Below, piece by piece: positions 1-6,837 of a stretch of 23,236 nt of DNA; positions within the stretch are counted from its first letter, which is position 1, and each line of letters begins with the position of its first letter. Under the pieces are notes generated by a model that was given only the letters and a program-made list of their open reading frames with translations, had not been told where the DNA came from and searched no databases. The DNA is from Bdellovibrionales bacterium (GTDB lineage Bacteria > Bdellovibrionota > UBA2428), in NCBI GenBank assembly GCA_018266335.1, contig JAFEAR010000002.1:1-23236 (forward strand), read 5' to 3'. The position numbers and the translations under genes were made by a program.

Positions 1-529
1 CTGCCGCGTTCGCCCCGCGGAGTGCGTTCAGGAGGGCGTCCGGAGACAGAATAATGTTTTCGCCCTGGTCGCGCGCGACCCGGAGAATTTCGAGGGCGCG
101 ATTGAGCGTTTGGTGGGCAGGAGTGAGATCGTCGGGCGCATACGGCTTGTTGGAAGGGGCGCGCTGACCGCAAAGGTTCAGGGGCAGGCACTCACCCAGT
201 GCGATAACCAAGTCACTTGCGGAACGTAGAAGTTGATTTTGCTGCACGGAACGGTTCATCCACAGGGCGGAGATTTGGGGAATGGGCGTGGAGGCGATGA
301 GTTTGGCTTCGGGGCGTTGTTTGAGTTCCCCGGGGAGTCGCGGGGGTAAGCTGGGGCTGTCGGTCGGACTCGGGGAAGTTCTTGCCTGCGAGCTGGAGCG
401 TGGAGCGACTTCGCTTGCAAACGTTGGATGAGGAGTTGTTTCGGTGCGAGAGCTACGCCGTAGGGCGAGCACAATATAAGTCAGCGCAATTAGCAGAGCC
501 CCGAAGCCAATTTTAAAGCGCAGAGTCAT
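1..529 (-). CDS. Membrane-anchored protein of unknown function, left-truncated
   Basis: An open frame runs without a stop from an ATG at 529 off the left edge of the window, giving 176 visible residues. It starts with a short basic N-terminus and a hydrophobic segment at about residues 6-23, ending in LAL-RR, which looks like an uncleaved anchor or signal anchor. A Ser/Pro/Thr-rich linker follows to about residue 75. The remainder is more ordinary globular sequence with two cysteines near residue 118-123 (GECLPLNLC). The ATG lies inside the end of the preceding lipoprotein gene (17-nt overlap, different frame). An in-frame TGA sits just upstream of the ATG, so this is the first possible start and translation is probably coupled. 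I recognise no family. The shared transcript suggests an envelope role alongside the transglycosylase-like lipoprotein, which is inference. Confidence 0.7.
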   Translation of the reverse strand, partial: MTLRFKIGFGALLIALTYIVLALRRSSRTETTPHPTFASEVAPRSSSQARTSPSPTDSPSLPPRLPGELKQRPEAKLIASTPIPQISALWMNRSVQQNQLLRSASDLVIALGECLPLNLCGQRAPSNKPYAPDDLTPAHQTLNRALEILRVARDQGENIILSPDALLNALRGANAA

Positions 530-1682
530 CTGTCATTGCTTTCGCGGTGGTGAGGAGAGGGGTTAAATACTTCAGGTTGCGCGTGCCGGTCAGAACGTTG
601 CCAACCAGCTCGTCGTAGGCTGCCCGTGCAGCTCCGGTCAGATTCGTGGTGTAGGGATTCGTTGTCTTATTCAAGATGGCCGTGAGGTGTTGCAGGAATA
701 CCTTATCGTTCGTAGCCCATTTCGAGTTGGGATTGGTGAATCGGCAGGTGCTGGCGAGGTTACCGGAGTTGTATTTTCCGGCCCAGGCGCCGCGAAGCAG
801 CTTTTGGTAGTCAATGGTTTTGCCGTCGGATGCAAAAATACATGAGTACTGCTTTGCGTTCCATAGCACTCCGTCATAACCGGCGAAGAAGTATTTTAAT
901 CCGTAACGGACCGTTGCTGGAACCGAGCGGTACGTGCCATTCGCCACGTAGTCGTCCTCGTGGAAGTTAATGGCAACTTGCATAATCCCGTTGGAGAAGG
1001 CGTCTTCGGATCCGACGAGTTGAATGGCGTCCGCCGATTTGGGCAGGGTACTGCAGTCGGGTAACTGGGGGCGAATGTTGCGGATGAACACATCGTACAG
1101 GGTTTTGTCACGTAAGAGAGCTGTGCCGCTGTTCATGCGGGCTGCGCAGTGAGTGTCTACCGGAGAAAAGCGACGATAGTGAGTGAGGTTGCTCTCGTGC
1201 CAAGGAACAACGAGGGCTCCCAGCAAAAAGGCGAAGTACGCGCGGTCATTGAGAAAGGTTCCAGAATTGGCGTCGATGTACTTTGCGGCTTGGGTGTGTG
1301 CCGCCTGAATCAAAATGCGAAAGAGGCTGTCCACATAGATCGCCTCCCGGCCGGGATCGATGAAGGGCCCCGTCAGATTTTGCGCGGAGTTAAAGGTGAA
1401 GAACATGTTGTCGCTGTAATGCAAAAAGAGCTCGTTGTTTTTGGCGTCGCCCTTGGTCGGAAATGCTTGGAGCGCAATAGGCGGAGGGCTCTCTGGGGAG
1501 GGAGGGGTGGGGCTTGCGCTGTCCTCGGAAGATGGGGGAGGTGAAGTCTCTACAGGGGGAGCGTAACTCGGTTCCGGGTTCTGTTCGGAGGGCCTCGCTC
1601 TACCGCAAGCCCCGAGACTAAGTGAAAAGAAAATTATTGAGCAAGTGGCAGCCGTGCCTCGCCAATAGAATTGGTTGTTCAT
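513..1682 (-). CDS. Lipoprotein with divergent lytic-transglycosylase-like (SLT/lysozyme-fold) domain
   Basis: 389 residues. The N-terminus has a hydrophobic segment ending in the lipobox LGAC, with Cys26 as the likely lipidated residue. A Pro/Ser/Glu-rich linker (about 30-70) would span the periplasm. The rest resembles the lysozyme-like transglycosylase pattern: Glu163 in a PWHESN context (compare ESNF of SLT enzymes), NGIMQV at 231-236 (compare GLMQI), and AGKYNSGN at 301-308 (compare AAYNAG). I therefore infer a peptidoglycan-cleaving outer-membrane lipoprotein with Glu163 catalytic. The spacing between Glu163 and GIMQV is longer than in typical SLT domains, and four cysteines (179, 210, 281, 313) could form disulfides. 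A G-rich Shine-Dalgarno lies upstream of the ATG. It overlaps the next gene by 17 nt, suggesting an operon. Confidence 0.72.
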   Translation of the reverse strand: MNNQFYWRGTAATCSIIFFSLSLGACGRARPSEQNPEPSYAPPVETSPPPSSEDSASPTPPSPESPPPIALQAFPTKGDAKNNELFLHYSDNMFFTFNSAQNLTGPFIDPGREAIYVDSLFRILIQAAHTQAAKYIDANSGTFLNDRAYFAFLLGALVVPWHESNLTHYRRFSPVDTHCAARMNSGTALLRDKTLYDVFIRNIRPQLPDCSTLPKSADAIQLVGSEDAFSNGIMQVAINFHEDDYVANGTYRSVPATVRYGLKYFFAGYDGVLWNAKQYSCIFASDGKTIDYQKLLRGAWAGKYNSGNLASTCRFTNPNSKWATNDKVFLQHLTAILNKTTNPYTTNLTGAARAAYDELVGNVLTGTRNLKYLTPLLTTAKAMTDDSAL

Positions 1683-1793
1683 GCGATCCCCCCCCCTCTA
1701 AAAAGTTTATGGGTGAAGATCTGCAGCGGCAACTTGTGACCCGGTGCGCACGCGACGGAGTAATTCTTTTATAGTCAGTTTTTTGGCGACAAT

Positions 1794-1817
1794 AGTTGTG
1801 AATGAATGTTCACAACT
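1794..1817. promoter_or_regulatory. Perfect 9-bp inverted repeat, candidate operator
   Basis: AGTTGTGAA at 1794-1802 and its exact complement TTCACAACT at 1809-1817 are separated by six bases. The site lies in the divergent gap between the lipoprotein gene (minus) and the oxidase operon (plus), about 55 bp upstream of the predicted -35 of the latter. It lacks a GC-rich stem and a T-run, so it looks like a dimeric-regulator binding site rather than a terminator. The regulator is not encoded in this window. Confidence 0.5.
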
Positions 1818-1871
1818 GATTCAGATCAATTGGAAGTTTTCTTCTTCTCGAATTCTAGTTGGGCTTGTCTA

Positions 1872-1900
1872 TTGACTAGCTTTGTATCCGCTCGTTTACT
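1872..1900 (+). promoter_or_regulatory. Sigma-70-type promoter candidate for the diiron/HpaB-like operon
   Basis: TTGACT at 1872-1877 (5 of 6 to the -35 consensus) and TTTACT at 1895-1900 (4 of 6 to the -10) have a 17-bp spacer. The predicted transcript start is near 1907, which leaves a leader of about 40 nt containing GGAGG at 1936-1940. The -10 is only moderate, so this is a candidate only. Confidence 0.4.
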
Positions 1901-1946
1901 CCCTCCGAAGTTTCTCAATATTCGTTTTATTTTTTGGAGGCGTAAC

Positions 1947-2606
1947 TTGAAACCCGCAGATTATCAGATTCCAGTTTCGGAAATGGCTAAAGCAGTGAGC
2001 GAAATGGATGTTAGCAATCCATTAGTCTATGGAAACTATTTGGCGCAAACCTACTACTACGTTGCGCATTCTACCCGTTTGCTCGCGTTGTCCGCAGGGC
2101 TTATGGGCAAGAACGATGAAGAGCACTTTCGGCGCTTCGTAAAGCATATTGCTGAAGAAAATGCCCACGATGTGATGGCGGAAGCAGATTTGCACGATTT
2201 GGGATTCACGATTGAAGATTTCCCTGAGTTGCCGTTCACCCGCACCTTTTGGGAATCGCAGTACTACAAAGTTGAGCACGAAGGCCCCTTTGCCCTGATG
2301 GGGTACATTCTGGCCCTCGAGTACTTTGCGTGCACGAATCTTCCGCCGCTTTTGGAGAAAGTAGAGAAGCTTTACGGTGGAAAAGCTCGTCGCTTCATTA
2401 AAGTTCATGCCGAGGAAGATCCTGATCATACCGAGAAGGCCATCAAGGTTATCGAAGCCCTGACTCCCGAGCAGCAAGCCGTGGTCATGGTCAACTTGAA
2501 GCAAAGCGCAGCGGTCTACGCGGCCCTGACGCGTGCTTGCAGCGACGTCAGCCACCTGAAACTTACGGATTACCGGTCGGAACAGTCCGCACCTGTGAAC
2601 GTCTAA
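1947..2606 (+). CDS. Heme-oxygenase-like diiron oxidase (HDO / iron-containing redox enzyme family)
   Basis: 219 residues from a TTG start. GGAGG at 1936-1940 sits six bases upstream of that TTG. The 47-residue in-frame extension back to an ATG-like position has no comparable ribosome site and is rich in unrelated hydrophobic residues. The protein is predicted all-helical. It carries the metal-ligand pattern known from HDO enzymes such as UndA and SznF: E71-x2-H74 (in AEENAH), Glu125 (in LEYF), and H154-x3-D158-x2-H161 (in HAEEDPDH). Family members use an Fe2/O2 cofactor for N-oxygenation, C-C cleavage or oxidative rearrangement of small molecules, often amino acids. The substrate cannot be read from sequence. 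It is first in an operon 25 nt ahead of an HpaB-family flavoenzyme, suggesting consecutive oxidations. A TenA or PqqC relative is the main alternative, but the ligand set favours HDO. Confidence 0.8.
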   Translation: MKPADYQIPVSEMAKAVSEMDVSNPLVYGNYLAQTYYYVAHSTRLLALSAGLMGKNDEEHFRRFVKHIAEENAHDVMAEADLHDLGFTIEDFPELPFTRTFWESQYYKVEHEGPFALMGYILALEYFACTNLPPLLEKVEKLYGGKARRFIKVHAEEDPDHTEKAIKVIEALTPEQQAVVMVNLKQSAAVYAALTRACSDVSHLKLTDYRSEQSAPVNV

Positions 2607-2631
2607 TTAGAGCTGGGAAGAGGATGCAATT

Positions 2632-4089
2632 ATGTTGAGAACCGGAAAAGAATATATCTCTGCGATTGAAAACAACGATTTCCGAGTTTGGTTTGAAGGG
2701 AAGCAGGTGCATCCCCTTTCTGTACCCAAGTTCCGGCTCCAGGCGGCAGCGATTGCGGATTACTATCAGCATCACCACGAAGATGCTGTCAATGCGACTG
2801 GGGAGAAGGGCGACGCTTACAGCACGACCTTGCTCATGTCGCACACGGCAGTGGATTTACGGCGCAAAGCGGATAGCTATTATTCGCTGGCGCAAAACTA
2901 CCTGGGTATTCTTGGCCGGGCCCCCGACTATATCAACAGCGTGGTCAGCAGTTGGGCCGGAACGCCCGAGGCCTTCGGTAAATTTGGCCCGAACGTCGTT
3001 AAGTTTTACGAGGAAATGAAGGCCAAAGACCTCTTCGTTACGCACTCTACCTCGGTGCTACGTGGCGGGAAAAATCCTGGCATTCGCGTGGTTCGCGAGA
3101 GCGATGCGGGCATTTACTTATCCGGAGCGCGCGCTATGGCGACTTCAGCGGCGCTTTGCGACGAGGTCATGATTGCGCCCACTCGGGTGGCGGACAATGA
3201 ACCGGACAAAGCTATCGTGGCCGTACTGCCTGTGCAGGCGTCCGGGTTGAACATCGTTTGCCGTAACAATTTTGATAGCCTTTCGCTGCTGGGCCAGTAC
3301 TTTGATGAATCCGATGCCATTATTTTGCTCGATAATGTCTTTGTTCCCTGGGAACGAGTTTTCGTTTATCGGGATTTGGAAATCTACAACTCCTTCGTGC
3401 GTAAAACGGGCACCTCGCCCGCGTGTACACTCCAGACGAATGCTCGTGCCATCGCGAAACTAGAAACTTTGCTGGACCTAATTAAGGTTTGGATGCAAAT
3501 CACCCGACCGAACGAAGCCCTTACTCTGGTCGCAAGCCAGGGCTTACGGGACCTGAATATTCTGCAGGCGTTGCAGAGCGAGTCGCTGCGTTTGGCGCAA
3601 CGTTTTGGCAATTTAATGCAGCCGAATTCGGAAAAAATTGAAACGGCCAAAGTGTTCTTCATGGAGCGCTATGCTCATTTAGTGCATGCGCTCAAGTGCA
3701 GCATGGGAGGGGAGTTGTTCTATCCCTTCAAAGCGCGCGATATGGGTGCTCAGGTGATTAATGAACTTTGTGCACAATGGGATATCGCAGAGGGAGACCT
3801 GCACAAGAAGCAGAACGTTTCTATGTTGCTGTTTGATTTGGTACTCTCGACTTTCGGCAGTCGCCACGAGCTATACGAACAATACTTTGCTGGTTTGCCC
3901 GCGCGGGTATTTTCTGGCTATTGGAATTCCTATTCCACCCGTCCGGTGAATCCGAAGCTGCAGGACAAATTGAATCAAACGGAGCATCTGTCTGCTCGGT
4001 ACTTCCCCGACTCTAGCCCTCGACCGGTGGGTTCGATTCACCAGGAACCGATTAGCCGCGGACTGGGCGAGGCTGAGTTCTCGTTTTAA
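2632..4089 (+). CDS. HpaB-family FAD-dependent monooxygenase (4-hydroxyphenylacetate 3-hydroxylase-like)
   Basis: 485 residues, a usual length for the large oxygenase component of two-component flavin monooxygenases. Family landmarks are RTGKEY near the N-terminus (3-8), GRAPDY at 95-100, an SGAR-MATSAAL segment at about 164-175, and DNVFVPWERVF at 234-244. Arg96, Tyr100 and His138 have the same spacing as the phenol-binding Arg/Tyr/His trio I recall for Thermus HpaB (100, 104, 142). This supports hydroxylation of a phenolic ring using FADH2 supplied by a separate reductase. No HpaC-like reductase is encoded in the window. An AGAGGA ribosome site precedes the ATG. The gene lies 25 nt after the diiron protein gene and ends in a 4-nt overlap with the convergent kinase gene. 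The exact substrate is unknown. Confidence 0.85.
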   Translation: MLRTGKEYISAIENNDFRVWFEGKQVHPLSVPKFRLQAAAIADYYQHHHEDAVNATGEKGDAYSTTLLMSHTAVDLRRKADSYYSLAQNYLGILGRAPDYINSVVSSWAGTPEAFGKFGPNVVKFYEEMKAKDLFVTHSTSVLRGGKNPGIRVVRESDAGIYLSGARAMATSAALCDEVMIAPTRVADNEPDKAIVAVLPVQASGLNIVCRNNFDSLSLLGQYFDESDAIILLDNVFVPWERVFVYRDLEIYNSFVRKTGTSPACTLQTNARAIAKLETLLDLIKVWMQITRPNEALTLVASQGLRDLNILQALQSESLRLAQRFGNLMQPNSEKIETAKVFFMERYAHLVHALKCSMGGELFYPFKARDMGAQVINELCAQWDIAEGDLHKKQNVSMLLFDLVLSTFGSRHELYEQYFAGLPARVFSGYWNSYSTRPVNPKLQDKLNQTEHLSARYFPDSSPRPVGSIHQEPISRGLGEAEFSF

Positions 4090-5498
4090 GCGGCAGAAGA
4101 TAGATCCTTGCCACGAGGCAAATTGATTTCGAATCTAGTGAAGCCGTTTTGCTTTTGCGCATCGGCTTCTCGGGAGATGACTGCTACTTTCCCGCCGTAG
4201 GTAGACAGAATCTTTTGAACAATCGGTACACCGAATCCGGTGCCCTTTTCGTTTTGGGTGCCGGGGCGAGACGTTTGAGAATCGAAATCATAAATTTGCT
4301 CGAGAATACTCGCTGGCATGCCCATGCCCCGATCTTCGATTGAAATGCACACTGAGTTCGAGTCGGTGCTGCGGGCCGAGATGGAGATCTTTCCGTTTAC
4401 ATAGCTGAATTTTATGGCGTTGCTGATGATGTTGGCCAGCACGGAGCTGGTGAACGATTCCACGTGTACGACTACGAAAATGCGGCGTAGTTCTTCGGCG
4501 TCGTACTCAATTTTAATGCCTTTACGCTGGAGCATGTCTTCGAACAACGTTTCTACTTGTTGCACGCAGTCGAGTAGATTCGCGGAATCTAATTTGAGGC
4601 TAAATTTTTCAAATTGCAGAGAATGAAACAGTTTTACCTGGGTCACCAGCATTGAGATCCGTTTGGCAACGTTCTCCACCGAGCCCAGGAATTTTTCGAG
4701 ATTCTGGATCGGATCTCGTTTTTGGGCCTCTACCTTGTAACTCAGAATCTGCAAGGGGGTTGAGATATCGTGGGTGAGCGTTTTGAAGAGATAGTCCTTT
4801 TCTTTGCCCGTTTTGGCCAGGTTTTCGTTGGAGTTTTTTAGGTCGCGAGTTTGTTCATCGATGATCTGTTGCAGTCGAACTTGTTCTTCGCGGTGATAAA
4901 AGTCCAGGGTTAGCGCCGGCACCAAAGCCGCTAGTAGTTGGTACAGAGCGTAGGCTACGGGCCAGCCCCATAATTGGGCCTCGGGGTTCATCCGGAAAAA
5001 GGCGAAGTTAAAGCTATGCAGCGCAAGGCCAAAGATGACCACCGAGTGGAGCTTCATGAGAGGCGTGGTTTCGTGCCGCTTGCGCAGATCGTAGATGTAT
5101 ACGACGTAGAGTAGGGGGAGGGCCGCCGTTAATGCGAACGGCATGGCCCGAGCCCAAAATGGCCAGGCGGAGTCTTTTACGGCAATCGTTAAAACGACAG
5201 AAAGTGGAATGAGCGGTAGGAGGTGTTTGGCGGGGTAGCGATCCCGGGAAAAGCCTAGGGAAGCGTAAGCGAGGAGGCTAAGGGGAACTATGGTAAAGCC
5301 GTAGCAAAGAATAATGAGTGATTCTTCCCCCTGCCCCTTGGATTGAATGAAGAAGTTAACGATGAGCGCCAGCCAGAAAATTGCGACCCGGGAGTAGATT
5401 TGGCGCTTGGTGGAGAACCAAATAATACCGTTGATGACCATGTTGATCACCGAGAACATCAGAATGATCAAGAATGTTGTGATGATCAGCGTTTGCAT
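4086..5498 (-). CDS. Membrane sensor histidine kinase with multi-helix N-terminal sensor
   Basis: 470 residues from the ATG at 5498. A longer in-frame extension to 5609 would lie inside the upstream kinase gene and is polar, whereas the chosen start leads straight into a hydrophobic helix and has GTGAGG about 10 nt upstream. The first 200 residues form roughly seven membrane helices with no recognisable named sensor domain. A short coiled coil (about 203-235) follows, then HisKA with LTHDIS (phospho-acceptor His243), and HATPase_c with N box NIISNA (356-361), G1 DRGMG (389-393) and G2 GTGFG (419-423). All ATP-binding boxes look intact. It starts 4 nt after the stop of the PAS kinase, so the two are co-transcribed. 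No response regulator adjoins them. The signal is unknown. Confidence 0.88.
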   Translation of the reverse strand: MQTLIITTFLIILMFSVINMVINGIIWFSTKRQIYSRVAIFWLALIVNFFIQSKGQGEESLIILCYGFTIVPLSLLAYASLGFSRDRYPAKHLLPLIPLSVVLTIAVKDSAWPFWARAMPFALTAALPLLYVVYIYDLRKRHETTPLMKLHSVVIFGLALHSFNFAFFRMNPEAQLWGWPVAYALYQLLAALVPALTLDFYHREEQVRLQQIIDEQTRDLKNSNENLAKTGKEKDYLFKTLTHDISTPLQILSYKVEAQKRDPIQNLEKFLGSVENVAKRISMLVTQVKLFHSLQFEKFSLKLDSANLLDCVQQVETLFEDMLQRKGIKIEYDAEELRRIFVVVHVESFTSSVLANIISNAIKFSYVNGKISISARSTDSNSVCISIEDRGMGMPASILEQIYDFDSQTSRPGTQNEKGTGFGVPIVQKILSTYGGKVAVISREADAQKQNGFTRFEINLPRGKDLSSAA

Positions 5499-5502
5499 GG
5501 AT

Positions 5503-6594
5503 TTACGCCTCACGCTCCGATGCGGAGCTTGCGCTTTCTTGGGCAAGCGGCAGGCACACGATGAAGCGGGCATGCGGGCATTGGGTGTCAATACGGAGCG
5601 ACCCGCCATGGCGGCGGAGAATGTTGCGTGAAATTTCCAGACTCAGCCCAACAGTTTTCACCTTTTCCTTGGTGGTGAAGTAGGGCTGGTGAATCTTAAG
5701 GGCCAGTTCGTTATCGATACGTGGGCCGCTGTCGGTAACCAGAATTTCTACTTGGCCATTGGTCTGACGGCTCTCAATCTCGACCCATTTTTCGGGCAGC
5801 GTGCAGATGGCGTCGAAGGAGTTGTTAAGAAGGCTGAGTATGACTTGGCAAATCTGACTATTTTGGCAGTAGATTTGCGCGCTTGGCTCGGTTTGGGTGC
5901 GAAATTCGATTCCGCGATTTTTAAAGCGATCTTCGCAGAGTGCATGGGCTTCGCTGATCACTTTTTGCACCGAAGTTTTAGCGAATTCCTCGGTGCGATC
6001 GTTACGCGCGTAGCTTCTCAAGTTAGAAATAAATTTGGAAACGCGCATGCACGTCTTATCAATTTTCTCAGCGATCTCGCCAACTCTCTCCGGCGTTACG
6101 CTTTGGTGATCAACTAAGCTACGAAGTTGAGAAACGCGCCCTAAAATAATTGCGATGGAGTTATTTATCTCGTGCGCCACTCCAGCGGTCATTTCTCCGA
6201 GACTGGACATTTTGGAAGAGTAGATAACTTCTAAGTCCTGGCGTTTTCTTTCGGTAATATCGGTAATAGTCATTACGAAATGATCTTGAGACACGGGAGT
6301 GACTTTGACTTCGCAGTCAATGTGCACCTTCTCGGAGATTGAGTATTCGAAGAATTTGGTCTTCATGTCCAAGAATGCGCGATCGATTGTTGCTCGAACT
6401 CTCAGGATGACTTCGGCGGGAAATAGGTCGGCGCAAGGGCTACCGGCGCTCAGGTTGTGTCTGAGAAATTGGCTAGCGGATGTAGGAATGTGTGCGTCCA
6501 GGATGATTCCATCGCGCCCGACAAGAAAGCAAGGATCTGGCTGCAGGGCGAGCAGCGAGGTATTCGCAAAAGGAGCAATTTTTTTAATGGGCAT
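5503..6594 (-). CDS. Soluble PAS-domain histidine kinase with atypical ATP-binding boxes
   Basis: 363 residues with no membrane helix, so cytoplasmic. A PAS-like domain (about 10-115) ends in the typical TDITERK junction. HisKA has GVAHEINN with phospho-acceptor His141, followed by HATPase_c with N box LLNNSFDA (255-262). G1 reads DSGPRI where DNGPGI is usual, and the G2 region reads KTVGLSL (313-319) where GTGLGL is usual, so glycines of the ATP lid are missing. The kinase may therefore be slow or work mainly as a signal-receiving partner; this is inference. It is the first gene of a two-kinase operon with the membrane kinase 4 nt downstream. A GGCAGAGAG ribosome site precedes the ATG. Confidence 0.87.
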   Translation of the reverse strand: MPIKKIAPFANTSLLALQPDPCFLVGRDGIILDAHIPTSASQFLRHNLSAGSPCADLFPAEVILRVRATIDRAFLDMKTKFFEYSISEKVHIDCEVKVTPVSQDHFVMTITDITERKRQDLEVIYSSKMSSLGEMTAGVAHEINNSIAIILGRVSQLRSLVDHQSVTPERVGEIAEKIDKTCMRVSKFISNLRSYARNDRTEEFAKTSVQKVISEAHALCEDRFKNRGIEFRTQTEPSAQIYCQNSQICQVILSLLNNSFDAICTLPEKWVEIESRQTNGQVEILVTDSGPRIDNELALKIHQPYFTTKEKVKTVGLSLEISRNILRRHGGSLRIDTQCPHARFIVCLPLAQESASSASEREA

Positions 6595-6837
6595 CTCTCT
6601 GCCTTATCGGGCTTGGGCTGCCTCGGCTTTATGTAGATTTGGAGACATTATCTTCAAAAATGGTTTGTAGTCATAACGCCAACTTCCGGCGCTTCACCAA
6701 AAGTTCACGGAGACCGAGGAAACGAAGCGAATTTAATGACTTGGCGTTTAGTGTCAGGCGTTCCGAAGAATAATCATTCAGATATCGGCGCGGAGTTTCG
6801 ATAAGCTAAGGGATAACTACTGGGGAGTTTGTTTTTT

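Noticed and set aside
1149..1544. Plus-strand open frame opposite the lipoprotein gene
   Set aside because: No ribosome site or domain, while the minus-strand frame has a lipobox and transglycosylase-like motifs.
1947..2606. Diiron protein as TenA thiaminase or PqqC
   Set aside because: TenA and PqqC share the fold but not the E-x2-H, E, H-x3-D-x2-H metal pattern seen here, and no thiamine or PQQ genes are nearby.
2632..4089. HpaB-family protein as a 4-hydroxybutyryl-CoA dehydratase
   Set aside because: That enzyme needs an iron-sulfur ligand set with two cysteines near residues 99 and 103. The first cysteine here is residue 176, and the phenol-site Arg/Tyr/His trio is present instead.
4311..4330. 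TGGCATGCCCATGCC as a second sigma-54 site
   Set aside because: The GG-GC spacing is one base short and it lies inside the kinase gene.
6675..6748. AACGCCAA (6675-6682) and its complement TTGGCGTT (6741-6748) in the kinase/FecR divergent gap
   Set aside because: Only eight bases with a 58-base separation and no further pairing. This could be chance, and no convincing promoter pair was found there either.
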